A DNA stretch of 64,000 nt, from NCBI GenBank assembly GCA_030434875.1, contig JAUISW010000001.1, positions 1,437,501 to 1,501,500 of the forward strand, written 5' to 3'. A model generated the notes under the pieces. The model had not been told where the DNA came from. It made no database searches and worked only from the letters and a program-made list of their open reading frames with translations. Shown here piece by piece: positions 30,280-38,078 of this stretch. Made by a program: the position numbers and the translations under genes. Position 1 is the first letter of the stretch. Every line of letters starts with the position of its first letter. This DNA is from Lachnospiraceae bacterium C1.1. Its GTDB lineage: Bacteria > Bacillota > Clostridia > Lachnospirales > Lachnospiraceae.

Positions 30280-30294
30280 TGAATAATTTATTCA
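30280..30294. promoter_or_regulatory. Candidate RpiR operator, rpiR side
   Basis: Perfect 15-bp palindrome TGAATAATTTATTCA, 16 bases before the regulator ATG, just downstream of AT-rich sequence with several TATAAT-like hexamers. Its position suits autoregulation. Confidence 0.5.
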
Positions 30295-30310
30295 AAACGA
30301 GGTTTTAACT

Positions 30311-31048
30311 ATGGATTTTATAAATAAATTGCAGACAAACAAAGATAATTTCACAAAAAATGACTGGAAATTATACGAAGCCATACTCTCATCTCCTGAC
30401 GATGTTGCCTATAAATCCACCAGTGATTTTGCAGCAGCCTGCGGAGTTTCCCAACCCGCAGTAACGCGTTTTATACATTCCATAGGTTATGAACGTTATC
30501 AGGATTTCAGATCGGATCTTGTAAGTTACCTGGCAGTTGCCGCCAAAGAGGATCCTTCTGCACCACCGCAGCAGGAATATTTTTCTCTCTTAAATACAAC
30601 AATACACGAAGTAGAAAAAGTCTTAACCGAGGAATACATGACAGATCTCGCGAGATATGTTCTTTCATTTAAACATATATATGCCTGTGGTCATGTTAAA
30701 AGTCATAGCAGTGCAGAGCTCTTCTCAATCCTTACACGAAAGCTTGGTATATATTGCCCTGCGGTAGATCTTCACGATGTAAGGGATATTGCAGAAATAA
30801 TGAATGAAGATGAGCTGGTGATCTTTTATTCCGTCAGCGGACATAAAGAGCTTTTCGAGCAGATAACAAACGGACACGGATCTCTTATGATCGTTACCGC
30901 TGCTTACATGCCTAAAAAGATCAGAAAAAAAGACCGCCTTGTTTCAATACCATATCCGACTAAGAGTCCTGAAAAAAGTTCTATATCTCCTGTTATGTTT
31001 TCTATATTCACGGAACTTCTTGTCTCTTACATGACACAGGTAAAATAA
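30311..31048 (+). CDS. RpiR/MurR-family transcriptional regulator with SIS domain
   Basis: 245 residues. The N-terminal HTH_6 domain (about 1-77) has KSTSDFAAACGVSQPAVTRF as the recognition region. The C-terminal SIS sugar-phosphate-binding domain (about 105-235) has IYACGHVKSHSSAELF and VIFYSVSGHKELF. RpiR proteins sense phosphosugars and usually control neighbouring transport operons. This one diverges from the PTS-esterase operon, with matching palindromes on both sides of the gap. GAGG lies 9 bases before the ATG. Activator or repressor role is not visible. Confidence 0.88.
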   Translation: MDFINKLQTNKDNFTKNDWKLYEAILSSPDDVAYKSTSDFAAACGVSQPAVTRFIHSIGYERYQDFRSDLVSYLAVAAKEDPSAPPQQEYFSLLNTTIHEVEKVLTEEYMTDLARYVLSFKHIYACGHVKSHSSAELFSILTRKLGIYCPAVDLHDVRDIAEIMNEDELVIFYSVSGHKELFEQITNGHGSLMIVTAAYMPKKIRKKDRLVSIPYPTKSPEKSSISPVMFSIFTELLVSYMTQVK

Positions 31049-31068
31049 AGCTAATCTAAAATTATAAG

Positions 31069-31107
31069 AAAATCTCCCGACTATTAAAGTTAAGCCGGGA
31101 GATTTTT
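31069..31107. terminator. Bidirectional terminator between rpiR and the kinase gene
   Basis: AAAATCTCCCG pairs with CGGGAGATTTTT; further outside, ATTATAAG pairs with CTTATAAT. The outer arm overlaps the kinase stop codon. Confidence 0.85.
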
Positions 31108-31110
31108 GCC

Positions 31111-34100
31111 TTATAATATTTTCATTATCTCATCATAATTCACATTTCTTATATATGCCTTGACCTGCTGATATTTTTCTGCTTCCGATTCCGGGATTTT
31201 ATATTCCTCAAGTTTTTTGATCACCGCATCAGCACTGTCGAAATCCATTGCACTCACAGATTCTTTAATTGCACCATATGCTTCTTCAAGCATTTCCGCT
31301 TCGATCAGTTCCTTGTCATCATCATCTTTCTTTTGAGAATTCATCACCTCAGCTATAGCATCAGTTATTTCCTGATAGAGCTGGAGCATCGCAGGTGCAA
31401 ATCTTAAAACTTCTGGCAGGTTATTATCATTTCCAAGCTTTTCAAGTTTCTCTGCTCTTTCTGATAGGTCAATAGCACCGACAAGCCTTGCAGAACTCTT
31501 CAATGAATGAACGCGGATAGTGAAGTCTCTTATATCCTCCTCCATAGCATCCTTGATCATTATGCTCATTCTTTCTTCTGCCGACTCGACAAATTCCTTT
31601 AATACTTCTTCATAAATATCTGCATTTCCGGAATTTCGGATACCTTCGGCTATATTTATGCCTTCTACGGCATGATATGGCTTGAAACGATTTTGAACAT
31701 CCTTTGAAATACCACTTTCATCCTCGGAATAAGCTCCCTCAATAATAAGCTCTTTGTCAAGATAACAAAGGATCATATATTCAAGAGTTTCTGATTTGAC
31801 AGGCTTAGAGAGATAATCATCGAATCCCTCTTCTAAGAATCCCTCTTTAGCTCCTGCTACCGCATTGGCTGTAAGAACTATTATCGGAGTATTCTTATTT
31901 TTATTGACATCATCCGGAAGTTCACGAATTTTTTTCATGGCCTCACTGCCATCCATCTGCGGCATCCGGTGATCCATGAAAATAATATCATAGTGATTAG
32001 TCTTTGCAAGGACTATGCTTTCTTCTCCGCTATCAGCAGTATCCACCTGGATGGCTGTTCTCTTCAATAGGCTCTGCACTACCTTCAGATTCATCCTTGT
32101 ATCATCAACCACCAGTATTTTCGCGCCCGGAGCTATGAAAGGTTTGCTTTCTATCTGAGTATCATTTTTAATTCTCGCTCTTTCTTCAAAGTTTCCAATT
32201 GGTTCTTCATTAACAATTTTCTGCTTTAATGAAAAATGAAAATCCGATCCCTCTCCATATACACTGTCAACTATCAGATTTGTATCCATCATATGAAGAA
32301 GGTTCATGACAATATTCATTCCAAGTCCCGTACCTTCTATGGTACGGTTTCTCTTTTCCTCTATCCTTTCAAAAGGTGAGAAAAGCTTGCTCAGATCTTC
32401 TTCTTTTATTCCTATTCCCGTATCCCTTATACTGAAATCGATAGTTATTGAATCGTCTTTTCTTTCGGACTCTTTTACCGTAAAGTAAACTCCGCCCTCT
32501 TCCGTATACTTTGCAGCATTGCTGAAGATATTCAAAAGAACCTGTCTTATCCTTATCTCATCACCCATAAGCAGATCCGGAATATTATCATCCACCTTGA
32601 CATCTATGAATAAATCCTTTTTATCCGTCCTGGGTCTTGTCATTACGATCACATCATTAAGAAGCGAGGACAGACTGTATTCTACCGGAATGATCTCCAT
32701 TTTGCCGGCTTCTATCTTGGATGTATCCAAGATATCATTAACAAGGCTTAATAAAGCTCCGCCTGCACTCTGAATATTATTGGCATACTCAAGGATATTC
32801 TCGTCATTTGACTCTCGCAGTATCATTTCATTCATGCCAAGAACTGCATTGATAGGTGTCCTGATCTCATGCGACATATTTGAAAGAAAAGCTGACTTCG
32901 CCTCATTCGAAGCCTTCTGCACTCTTATCTCTTCTTCCAATGCCCTTTCCTTTTCCTCCTCATGGCGAAGTGCATATTCATGAGAACTTACCATCATCAG
33001 ATGGAACATTCTGTCATAGAGCGGATGAACCGATAAGATACTACATGCATCACCATTTTGATATTTTATTTCTCTATGAGGATTTTTAGGACCTTCTCTA
33101 AATGCTGTAGCTACCAGTGCAAAGTTAAAAAGCGTTACTGTCTCACCGGCTCTTGACACTTCTCCAAAGGCAGATGAACCGATAACAGTATCGCAGACAT
33201 TAGTATAGAAGCAAAGTTCTGTCTGGATTTCTGTCTGCAGATATGCCTGACGTGATCCGCAAATACACAGATAAAGTCCCTCAGGCTGAAATTCCTCAAT
33301 CTTTAATGCATTTTCTTTAGATTCGATCACGATATCCCGGGAGTTTCCTACAGCCAGACGGATTTTTTCTCCTTCATACACCCCGGATACAAAGAGGAGA
33401 TTTTTATTTTTATCAAGATCTCCGATCGCTCTGGCTATAGTTACGCCTTCCCTGTTTATAACAACCGGAAATTCAAGTGTATTTTTTACATAATTTTCAT
33501 CCTGGGCAATGCCGAGATATTTACTGTAAAAATCTATTGCCGGTTCTCCATCTATTTCAGAAACCGCAAGACTGTTCGCCATCTTGGTAATTTCATGCTC
33601 TATTCCTATGGGTCTCCAGCCGAGACTGTGTAAAGAAAAAACTTCGAGTTCTTTCCCTGAAAATACAGCTACTGCAATACCATTTCTCAATATTCTGTCT
33701 GTAAGCACGAAAAATTCATCAATGGCAAGAACATTATTCTCATCTTCAAAAGTGCCTCCGGAACCACATCCAAAAACGACTATATCCTTGTTGACCTTCA
33801 ATGTTCTGAAGAAAGTATCTACATTATCGATCGTTGTGGCATTAGCAATGATCTCAACACTTTTAACATCATCTATGGCTCGAATTTTATCTGCTGCAAT
33901 TTCAGCAATTTTCTCTCCCTCGTCGGGACCACACTCAAATCCATATATAGTAACATGACTTGATCTGAAAAAACTGAAATTTACAACGCATATATTTGGC
34001 TGAAGTTTACCATCATATATCTCACTTACTACTGTTGATCCTAAAACTTTTATCTTCGGCGAAAATTCCCTGATAATGACCAACATATCATTTACAAGCT

Positions 34101-34236
34101 GTTTTTTGCGATAGTCACATATGGAAATATGGCATACTACATCAGATGCATTAAGGAAAAAATCTTCATTCTTAAAGGTCTGCATAAATTCACGCAGTTC
34201 TTCTGCCTCATTGATCTTGATTCCTAATTGTTTCAT
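31111..34236 (-). CDS. FIST-domain hybrid sensor histidine kinase with receiver and Hpt domains
   Basis: About 1041 residues, no membrane segment, so cytoplasmic. N-terminal FIST and FIST_C small-ligand sensor (about 40-400; VVFGCGSGGTFEDEN), a short coiled coil, HisKA with SHEIRTPINAV (His about 455), HATPase_c with NAAKYT and EGTGLGMNIV, a receiver with LVVDDTRMN and FMDHRMPQMDG (Asp about 753), and an Hpt domain with RVHSLKSSARL (His about 912), then an acidic tail. The chain could run a full phosphorelay within one protein. FIST domains are thought to bind small compounds such as amino acids. ATG at 34236 follows GGGGTGA. From HisKA onward it is paralogous to the kinase at 55674. Output partner unknown. 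Confidence 0.87.
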   Translation of the reverse strand: MKQLGIKINEAEELREFMQTFKNEDFFLNASDVVCHISICDYRKKQLVNDMLVIIREFSPKIKVLGSTVVSEIYDGKLQPNICVVNFSFFRSSHVTIYGFECGPDEGEKIAEIAADKIRAIDDVKSVEIIANATTIDNVDTFFRTLKVNKDIVVFGCGSGGTFEDENNVLAIDEFFVLTDRILRNGIAVAVFSGKELEVFSLHSLGWRPIGIEHEITKMANSLAVSEIDGEPAIDFYSKYLGIAQDENYVKNTLEFPVVINREGVTIARAIGDLDKNKNLLFVSGVYEGEKIRLAVGNSRDIVIESKENALKIEEFQPEGLYLCICGSRQAYLQTEIQTELCFYTNVCDTVIGSSAFGEVSRAGETVTLFNFALVATAFREGPKNPHREIKYQNGDACSILSVHPLYDRMFHLMMVSSHEYALRHEEEKERALEEEIRVQKASNEAKSAFLSNMSHEIRTPINAVLGMNEMILRESNDENILEYANNIQSAGGALLSLVNDILDTSKIEAGKMEIIPVEYSLSSLLNDVIVMTRPRTDKKDLFIDVKVDDNIPDLLMGDEIRIRQVLLNIFSNAAKYTEEGGVYFTVKESERKDDSITIDFSIRDTGIGIKEEDLSKLFSPFERIEEKRNRTIEGTGLGMNIVMNLLHMMDTNLIVDSVYGEGSDFHFSLKQKIVNEEPIGNFEERARIKNDTQIESKPFIAPGAKILVVDDTRMNLKVVQSLLKRTAIQVDTADSGEESIVLAKTNHYDIIFMDHRMPQMDGSEAMKKIRELPDDVNKNKNTPIIVLTANAVAGAKEGFLEEGFDDYLSKPVKSETLEYMILCYLDKELIIEGAYSEDESGISKDVQNRFKPYHAVEGINIAEGIRNSGNADIYEEVLKEFVESAEERMSIMIKDAMEEDIRDFTIRVHSLKSSARLVGAIDLSERAEKLEKLGNDNNLPEVLRFAPAMLQLYQEITDAIAEVMNSQKKDDDDKELIEAEMLEEAYGAIKESVSAMDFDSADAVIKKLEEYKIPESEAEKYQQVKAYIRNVNYDEIMKIL

Positions 34237-34268
34237 TACGTCACCCCGCAAAAAAAAAACTAAAAATC

Positions 34269-34316
34269 AAGCCTATCTCCCCGGTAGAAATATTCTTACC
34301 ATGAGGACATAGGCTT
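34269..34316 (-). terminator. Terminator or attenuator between the PilZ and kinase genes
   Basis: On the minus strand AAGCCTAT pairs with ATAGGCTT, with an inner GGTA/TACC-type helix, then runs of T reaching almost to the kinase ribosome site. The 89-base gap has no evident separate promoter, so partial read-through or attenuation is plausible. Confidence 0.7.
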
Positions 34317-34325
34317 TATTAACTC

Positions 34326-35093
34326 TTACAGATTCTTTCCGTTTTCCCTCAAATAAGTAAGTACCTCACCATATATTATGAGATCACCCATTACTTCATC
34401 GATATTCAGTATCCTGTAAAGCTTATACCCGCTGTCGAGAACACATTCAAACCGACAGACAAACAAGGCTTCAGGCACCATGTTAAATTTGAAAGATTCT
34501 ATCTCCGGAGAATCCTTCGGAATCGTCACATAGATATAATTGAAATCATGAATAGTTACATATCCACCGGGGAAAGCCGGATTTTCGAACTTTGTATCAA
34601 GAATAACTCTCGGATAGCATCGGCGCCTTTTAATACTTGGCAGAACATATTTTACCTTGATCTTCTTAAACTTGTCACCCGCATATTCCTGATCACTGTC
34701 TTCAACAACGATTCCGACCGAATTTACAACGTTTATCCATTCATTCTTGTTTTCATGAAAATCGGTGATCTTCATGGAATAACTCCAGACCGAATCCCCA
34801 AGCTGCAAAACATTTACGACTTTAGCTGAAAGTGTAATGTCAAATTCTGTTTCTCTGAAGTGGATCAAAACTTCTTCGTCTTCTCTGACATAATAAGGAC
34901 TGTCAAGTGTTACAGAAAGACCGGACTCGGATATATCTACAGTTTTACAGTAAAATCGACCCTGTCTTGATGTAAATATAACCCTCAGACTGGCTTTTCT
35001 TCTGTCTTCACTTCTTCGACGTCTTCCTTCATCCTTCTTTTTACCTCTGGAAAAAAAGAAGGTCTTTTCCTTATTCACCGTTTCTGTTTCCAT
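34326..35093 (-). CDS. PilZ-domain protein
   Basis: About 255 residues. After a basic N-terminus, RRRRSEDRRKASLRV and TVDISESGLSVTL supply the RxxxR and DxSxxG signatures that bind cyclic di-GMP. The C-terminal half (about 120-255) contains a second beta-rich stretch (RRRCYPRVILDTKF) that may be a degenerate PilZ-like or YcgR-like module. It probably links cyclic di-GMP to surface or motility behaviour. I start at 35093 (GGGG, 8-base spacing) rather than 35147, whose extension lacks a good site. It precedes the FIST kinase on the same strand. Confidence 0.72.
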   Translation of the reverse strand: METETVNKEKTFFFSRGKKKDEGRRRRSEDRRKASLRVIFTSRQGRFYCKTVDISESGLSVTLDSPYYVREDEEVLIHFRETEFDITLSAKVVNVLQLGDSVWSYSMKITDFHENKNEWINVVNSVGIVVEDSDQEYAGDKFKKIKVKYVLPSIKRRRCYPRVILDTKFENPAFPGGYVTIHDFNYIYVTIPKDSPEIESFKFNMVPEALFVCRFECVLDSGYKLYRILNIDEVMGDLIIYGEVLTYLRENGKNL

Positions 35094-35435
35094 GGACAAG
35101 TCCCCTTTCAAAAGTATTTTCCCCTCACAAATTAAACTCTCACACATTTATTATCCTATTAAATCATTTTTGTTAAAAGTGGTAATGTTTTACAATTTTT
35201 TTATTTATATTTTAGCTATTCTGCTGATCTAAATTTAAATATTTTTTTAGATCTTATCCAACTGTTTATTATATCGGCAGACTTATCAGATTTATTTAGT
35301 TTTATAAAACACTGGGCATCTTTCCATGTTAATTCAGCAGTTTTCCGACCATTTTCTACACATCAATTATCTCCTCAGGCTCTGTGGAAAGATTAAAAAA
35401 ATAGGTATTTCTATTGCCGGGGACTCTGGATAGTT
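35094..35435. other. AT-rich gap with no recognisable gene
   Basis: About 340 bases upstream of the PilZ gene. No convincing coding frame, RNA or strong promoter; it should include the PilZ promoter. The structured repeat island begins at its right edge. Confidence 0.5.
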
Positions 35436-35805
35436 GTTTTGAGTTTTTCCTATTGCGTTGTATTTTGGGATTTCGCATGTTACGCCGTTCGCATCAAAGT
35501 TCCTACGAGGAACGCTCTCGCTTTGGGCTCCGACGCAGCGGTAGATAATGCCGCATAATACGCGGCATAACTGCCGGCGTCTCGCACAATCCTCTTTAGG
35601 AACATTTGATGTTCGCAGCTTAGGTTGACATGGAAACGTGAGTTGCGAGGCTTATCTGTTTCCAAAAGAGGGGTCATGAAAAACGCCGGTCCTTGTTCCG
35701 CGTTCTTTGCGGAACTAGTACCGCTGCGATTTTTCTTTTGCAGCGAGAGCGTCCCTCGTTGGAAACAGATAAACCTCACAACGCAACAGGAAAAACCTAA
35801 AAAAC
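35436..35805. repeat. Fold-back structured region with alternative pairings
   Basis: Three sets of inverted repeats share one right arm: 35436-35461 with 35778-35805; 35499-35522 with 35742-35766; and 35642-35664 with 35760-35782 (21 of 23 bases complementary, the rest G-T). A strong local hairpin at 35531-35582 contains ATGCCGC/GCGGCAT, and TTCCGC/GCGGAA lies near 35696. It looks like a decayed fold-back element or a large structured RNA. The reading frames across it look like chance. Confidence 0.6.
35582..35615. repeat. 34-bp dispersed repeat, copy 2
   Basis: TCGCACAATCCTCTTTAG followed by GAACATTTGATGTTCG. It is 31/34 identical to 26728-26761 in the same orientation and lies inside the fold-back region. 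Confidence 0.6.
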
Positions 35806-35840
35806 CCGAAACAAAAACCTATAACTTTTCGCCACTTCGT

Positions 35841-35966
35841 GCCTCAAAGTCATGCAAACAGTCCATTTAAATGCAGCTGCGCTGCGGGCCTGTTTGACAC
35901 ATGTTAAAGTTTATCATACGGAACCCGCAGTAAATGCGGATTCCTGCAATTAAGTCACCAAAACAT
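35841..35966 (-). repeat. Structured element family, copy 2 (minus orientation)
   Basis: Read on the minus strand it begins TGTTTTGGTGACTTAATTGC and ends TTTGAGGC. It aligns with 55499-55626 across its full length; the first 55 bases differ at only two positions. Hairpin 1 is GAATCCGCA/TGCGGGTTC. Hairpin 2 is CAAACAGGCC...GGACTGTTTG with an inner GCAGC-GCA-GCTGC. Paired changes relative to the other copy suggest selection on structure. It has no coding potential. It lies immediately upstream of the mrpC promoter, on the opposite strand. Confidence 0.7.
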
Positions 35967-35991
35967 ATACTTTTACTCATAAATAGTCATG

Positions 35992-36020
35992 TTGAAAAAC
36001 TCCTCTATTTTTTCTATAAT
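35992..36020 (+). promoter_or_regulatory. Strong sigma-A-type promoter for mrpC
   Basis: TTGAAA, a 17-base spacer and a perfect TATAAT at 36015, 31 bases before the mrpC start codon; GAGGGGG provides the ribosome site. Confidence 0.75.
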
Positions 36021-36051
36021 GATCTTAAATGGAGATAGAGGGGGATTTGAT

Positions 36052-36438
36052 ATGCAGATTATTGAAAATTTATTGAATAATTACGAAGAAGCTGCAGCAG
36101 TTCTTCTTTTTGGAATTGGTTTTATTACACTTCTCTTTAATAGAAATCTTATAAAAAAACTCATCGGAATGAACATAATGGATACAGGTACTTTTTTATT
36201 CCTTGCATCCATGGGATATATAAGAGGTCGGAAGGCTCCGATCGTTATGAATGGTGATCTTTCGGTCACGAGCTATATAAATCCGATACCTGCGGGTCTG
36301 GTGCTTACAGGGATCGTTGTTTCCGTTTCAGTTACTGCAGTCATGCTTTCACTCACGATACGTCTTTACAAACGTTATCATACTCTTGATCTTGATATGA
36401 TATATATAATCTCAAAGCATCAGATAGAAGACAGATAA
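36052..36438 (+). CDS. Orphan MrpC/MnhC-like antiporter subunit (NuoK family)
   Basis: About 128 residues with three membrane helices (about 12-30, 40-60 and 82-106). LLFGIGFITLLFNRNLIKKLIGMNIMD and PIPAGLVLTGIVVSVSVTA are characteristic of MrpC/NuoK proteins. In Mrp sodium/proton antiporters this subunit works only with MrpA-G, yet here it stands alone with its own promoter and terminator. The start at 36052 is set by GAGGGGG; an upstream in-frame ATG at 35989 precedes the promoter and is ruled out. The other subunits may lie elsewhere in the genome. Confidence 0.75.
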   Translation: MQIIENLLNNYEEAAAVLLFGIGFITLLFNRNLIKKLIGMNIMDTGTFLFLASMGYIRGRKAPIVMNGDLSVTSYINPIPAGLVLTGIVVSVSVTAVMLSLTIRLYKRYHTLDLDMIYIISKHQIEDR

Positions 36439-36472
36439 AAAGCTCTTCAGCCTTGATACTGAAGAGCTTTTT
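36437..36472. terminator. Perfect 14-bp terminator after mrpC
   Basis: AAAAAGCTCTTCAG, 8-base loop, exact complement ending in TTTTT; the first base of the stem overlaps the stop codon. It can also serve the minus-strand gene at 36516. Confidence 0.9.
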
Positions 36473-36515
36473 ATAATAAATAATGAACATAATTAAGAGT
36501 GGATTGATCCAATAG

Positions 36516-36791
36516 TTATGCAGCAGCGCAGACCTTGAGCATTTTCTTAAAATTTACCTCATCGAGATCTACATTGCTGAAAGCATGATCAAAAGGAACC
36601 TTGTCCCACCAGATCTTTACATCTCCATTTTCGGGATCAAAAAAAGTGAAATCTGAATTTACAGGGCTGAATTCAAACTTCTTTGTCTTGATGGATTTAT
36701 TTATATCATATCCTGATTTCTTAAAAAAATTCAGAAAAGATTCTCCTAAATTCTTATTTACTGAATATGTCTTTTCACTGTTTAATGTCAT
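36516..36791 (-). CDS. Small hypothetical protein
   Basis: About 91 residues, soluble, unrecognised. The sequence starts MTLNSEKTYSVNKNLGES, has a hydrophilic middle, and an aromatic patch FFDPENGDVKIWWDKVPFDHAF near residues 50-72. GGAGG lies 8 bases before the ATG at 36791, which strongly supports translation from there rather than from 36863. It is a single gene facing the mrpC terminator. Confidence 0.55.
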   Translation of the reverse strand: MTLNSEKTYSVNKNLGESFLNFFKKSGYDINKSIKTKKFEFSPVNSDFTFFDPENGDVKIWWDKVPFDHAFSNVDLDEVNFKKMLKVCAAA

Positions 36792-36902
36792 ATGATATAC
36801 CTCCATCGGAATCTGTGTTCCTGACCTTTGCTTCAGTTGAGATATTTTATTTATAACAATCAAAAGTGAAAATTTTGTGTTTTACAAGTGAACTATATTT
36901 GT

Positions 36903-37709
36903 TTAGATTTTTCCATAAACATCTTCGAGCACTCTCAGAACACCTTTATCTTTCCATGAGCCACAGATATGTGCAGCATGCGCCTTTACTTCGTCAGGAG
37001 CGGTTTCTACTGCATAGCTCTCTGCAGCGACATTGAGCATTCCGATATCATTTCCGTTATCACCGAATACCATTGTCTCTTCCTTTGAAATATGGAAGAA
37101 GTCCTGAATAGTCTTTAAAGCATTTCCTTTATCAACGGATTTATCCATGAAGTCTACCCAGTCCTCGCCTGCCATGACAGCCCTTACACGGTCTTTCCAT
37201 TCCGGAATAAGTATGTTCTCACCAAGATCCCTTATGGAAGGTCTGTTAAATATCGAAACCTTTGTGATCTCTACAGGCTCTTTAAGTGCATCCTTGACCA
37301 GTTTTATCTCATTTCTGTAATTATCACGGATAAGACTGATAAAATCTTCATTTTCCGATTCTATCAGAGTAATTCCTGGTCCCTCGAAAATTATTTCGTA
37401 ACCGTATTTTTCTTTATATCCTCTAAGCTCTACTGCAAGCTCTTCGACATATTTTCTGTCCATCTTTATAACATTCATATCGGTGCCACGACATTTTATA
37501 TGAGATCCGTTACCTGCTATAAATATCAAGTCATGCGCAATATCATTGAACATTCTTGCTATACTGTAATACTGTCTTCCACTGGCAATACATACGATAA
37601 TATCCTGTTCGCGGATTTTCTTGATCATTTCTATCATCTCAGGATAAACTTCCGGGGAGGAATCTTTTACAAGAGTACCATCTACGTCAGTTGCTATAAG
37701 TTTGATCAT
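36903..37709 (-). CDS. Cof-type HAD-IIB phosphatase
   Basis: 268 residues. Motif I ATDVDGTLVKD (nucleophile Asp near residue 8), motif II CIASGRQYYS, a C2 cap in the middle, motif III Lys in DKGNALK, and motif IV MVFGDNGNDIGML. A cytoplasmic sugar-phosphate-type phosphatase of unknown substrate, and a divergent paralogue of the one at 19581. Apparently monocistronic. Confidence 0.87.
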   Translation of the reverse strand: MIKLIATDVDGTLVKDSSPEVYPEMIEMIKKIREQDIIVCIASGRQYYSIARMFNDIAHDLIFIAGNGSHIKCRGTDMNVIKMDRKYVEELAVELRGYKEKYGYEIIFEGPGITLIESENEDFISLIRDNYRNEIKLVKDALKEPVEITKVSIFNRPSIRDLGENILIPEWKDRVRAVMAGEDWVDFMDKSVDKGNALKTIQDFFHISKEETMVFGDNGNDIGMLNVAAESYAVETAPDEVKAHAAHICGSWKDKGVLRVLEDVYGKI

Positions 37710-37794
37710 GTCAGTCCTTCCTCTCTATAATTTTTAACCTTAAACACATGTTTTGAGATTAACACCGAATACGAGATTTGTAAAGATTTAAGCA

Positions 37795-38001
37795 ATGATC
37801 CTTGGCCTTTTCAGGAAACATACCCCTAAATATGGTAAATATGGTCATGCCAGATATGGAAAAACATATGCATTAAACAGAAAGCCCCGAAAAATAAAGG
37901 TAAATAAAAAGTTCTATGACTATGATGCAAACACTAAAACATTGACTTTCAAAGACGGAACATTTATCAAAGGCTCTGTGAGCCTTAACACAACAAATTA
38001 G
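37795..38001 (+). pseudogene. Fragment related to the C-terminus of the secreted LRR protein
   Basis: A 68-residue frame with no clear ribosome site. Its last ~35 residues, KIKVNKKFYDYDANTKTLTF onward, resemble the end of the protein at 12682 (NEDEYDYDKSSKKLTFKG). The first ~30 residues are basic and low complexity, with no signal peptide. It is probably a 5'-truncated remnant of a second surface protein, though a small expressed protein cannot be excluded. It is followed by a strong terminator, as a real 3' gene end would be. Confidence 0.45.
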
Positions 38002-38017
38002 ATTTTTTAGCAATATT

Positions 38018-38062
38018 AAACGAAAGGAACTATGATTATAAATTTCATAGTTCCTTTCGTTT
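38018..38062. terminator. Perfect 18-bp bidirectional terminator
   Basis: AAACGAAAGGAACTATGA, 9-base loop, exact complement, T-rich flank. It ends the opp operon on the minus strand and the gene fragment on the plus strand. Confidence 0.92.
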
Positions 38063-38078
38063 AATTTTTATAAAAAAT

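Noticed and set aside
35480..35779. 99-residue minus-strand frame in the fold-back region
   Set aside because: It crosses repeats and hairpins, and its weak likeness to a frame at 26476-26787 is due only to the shared 34-bp repeat.
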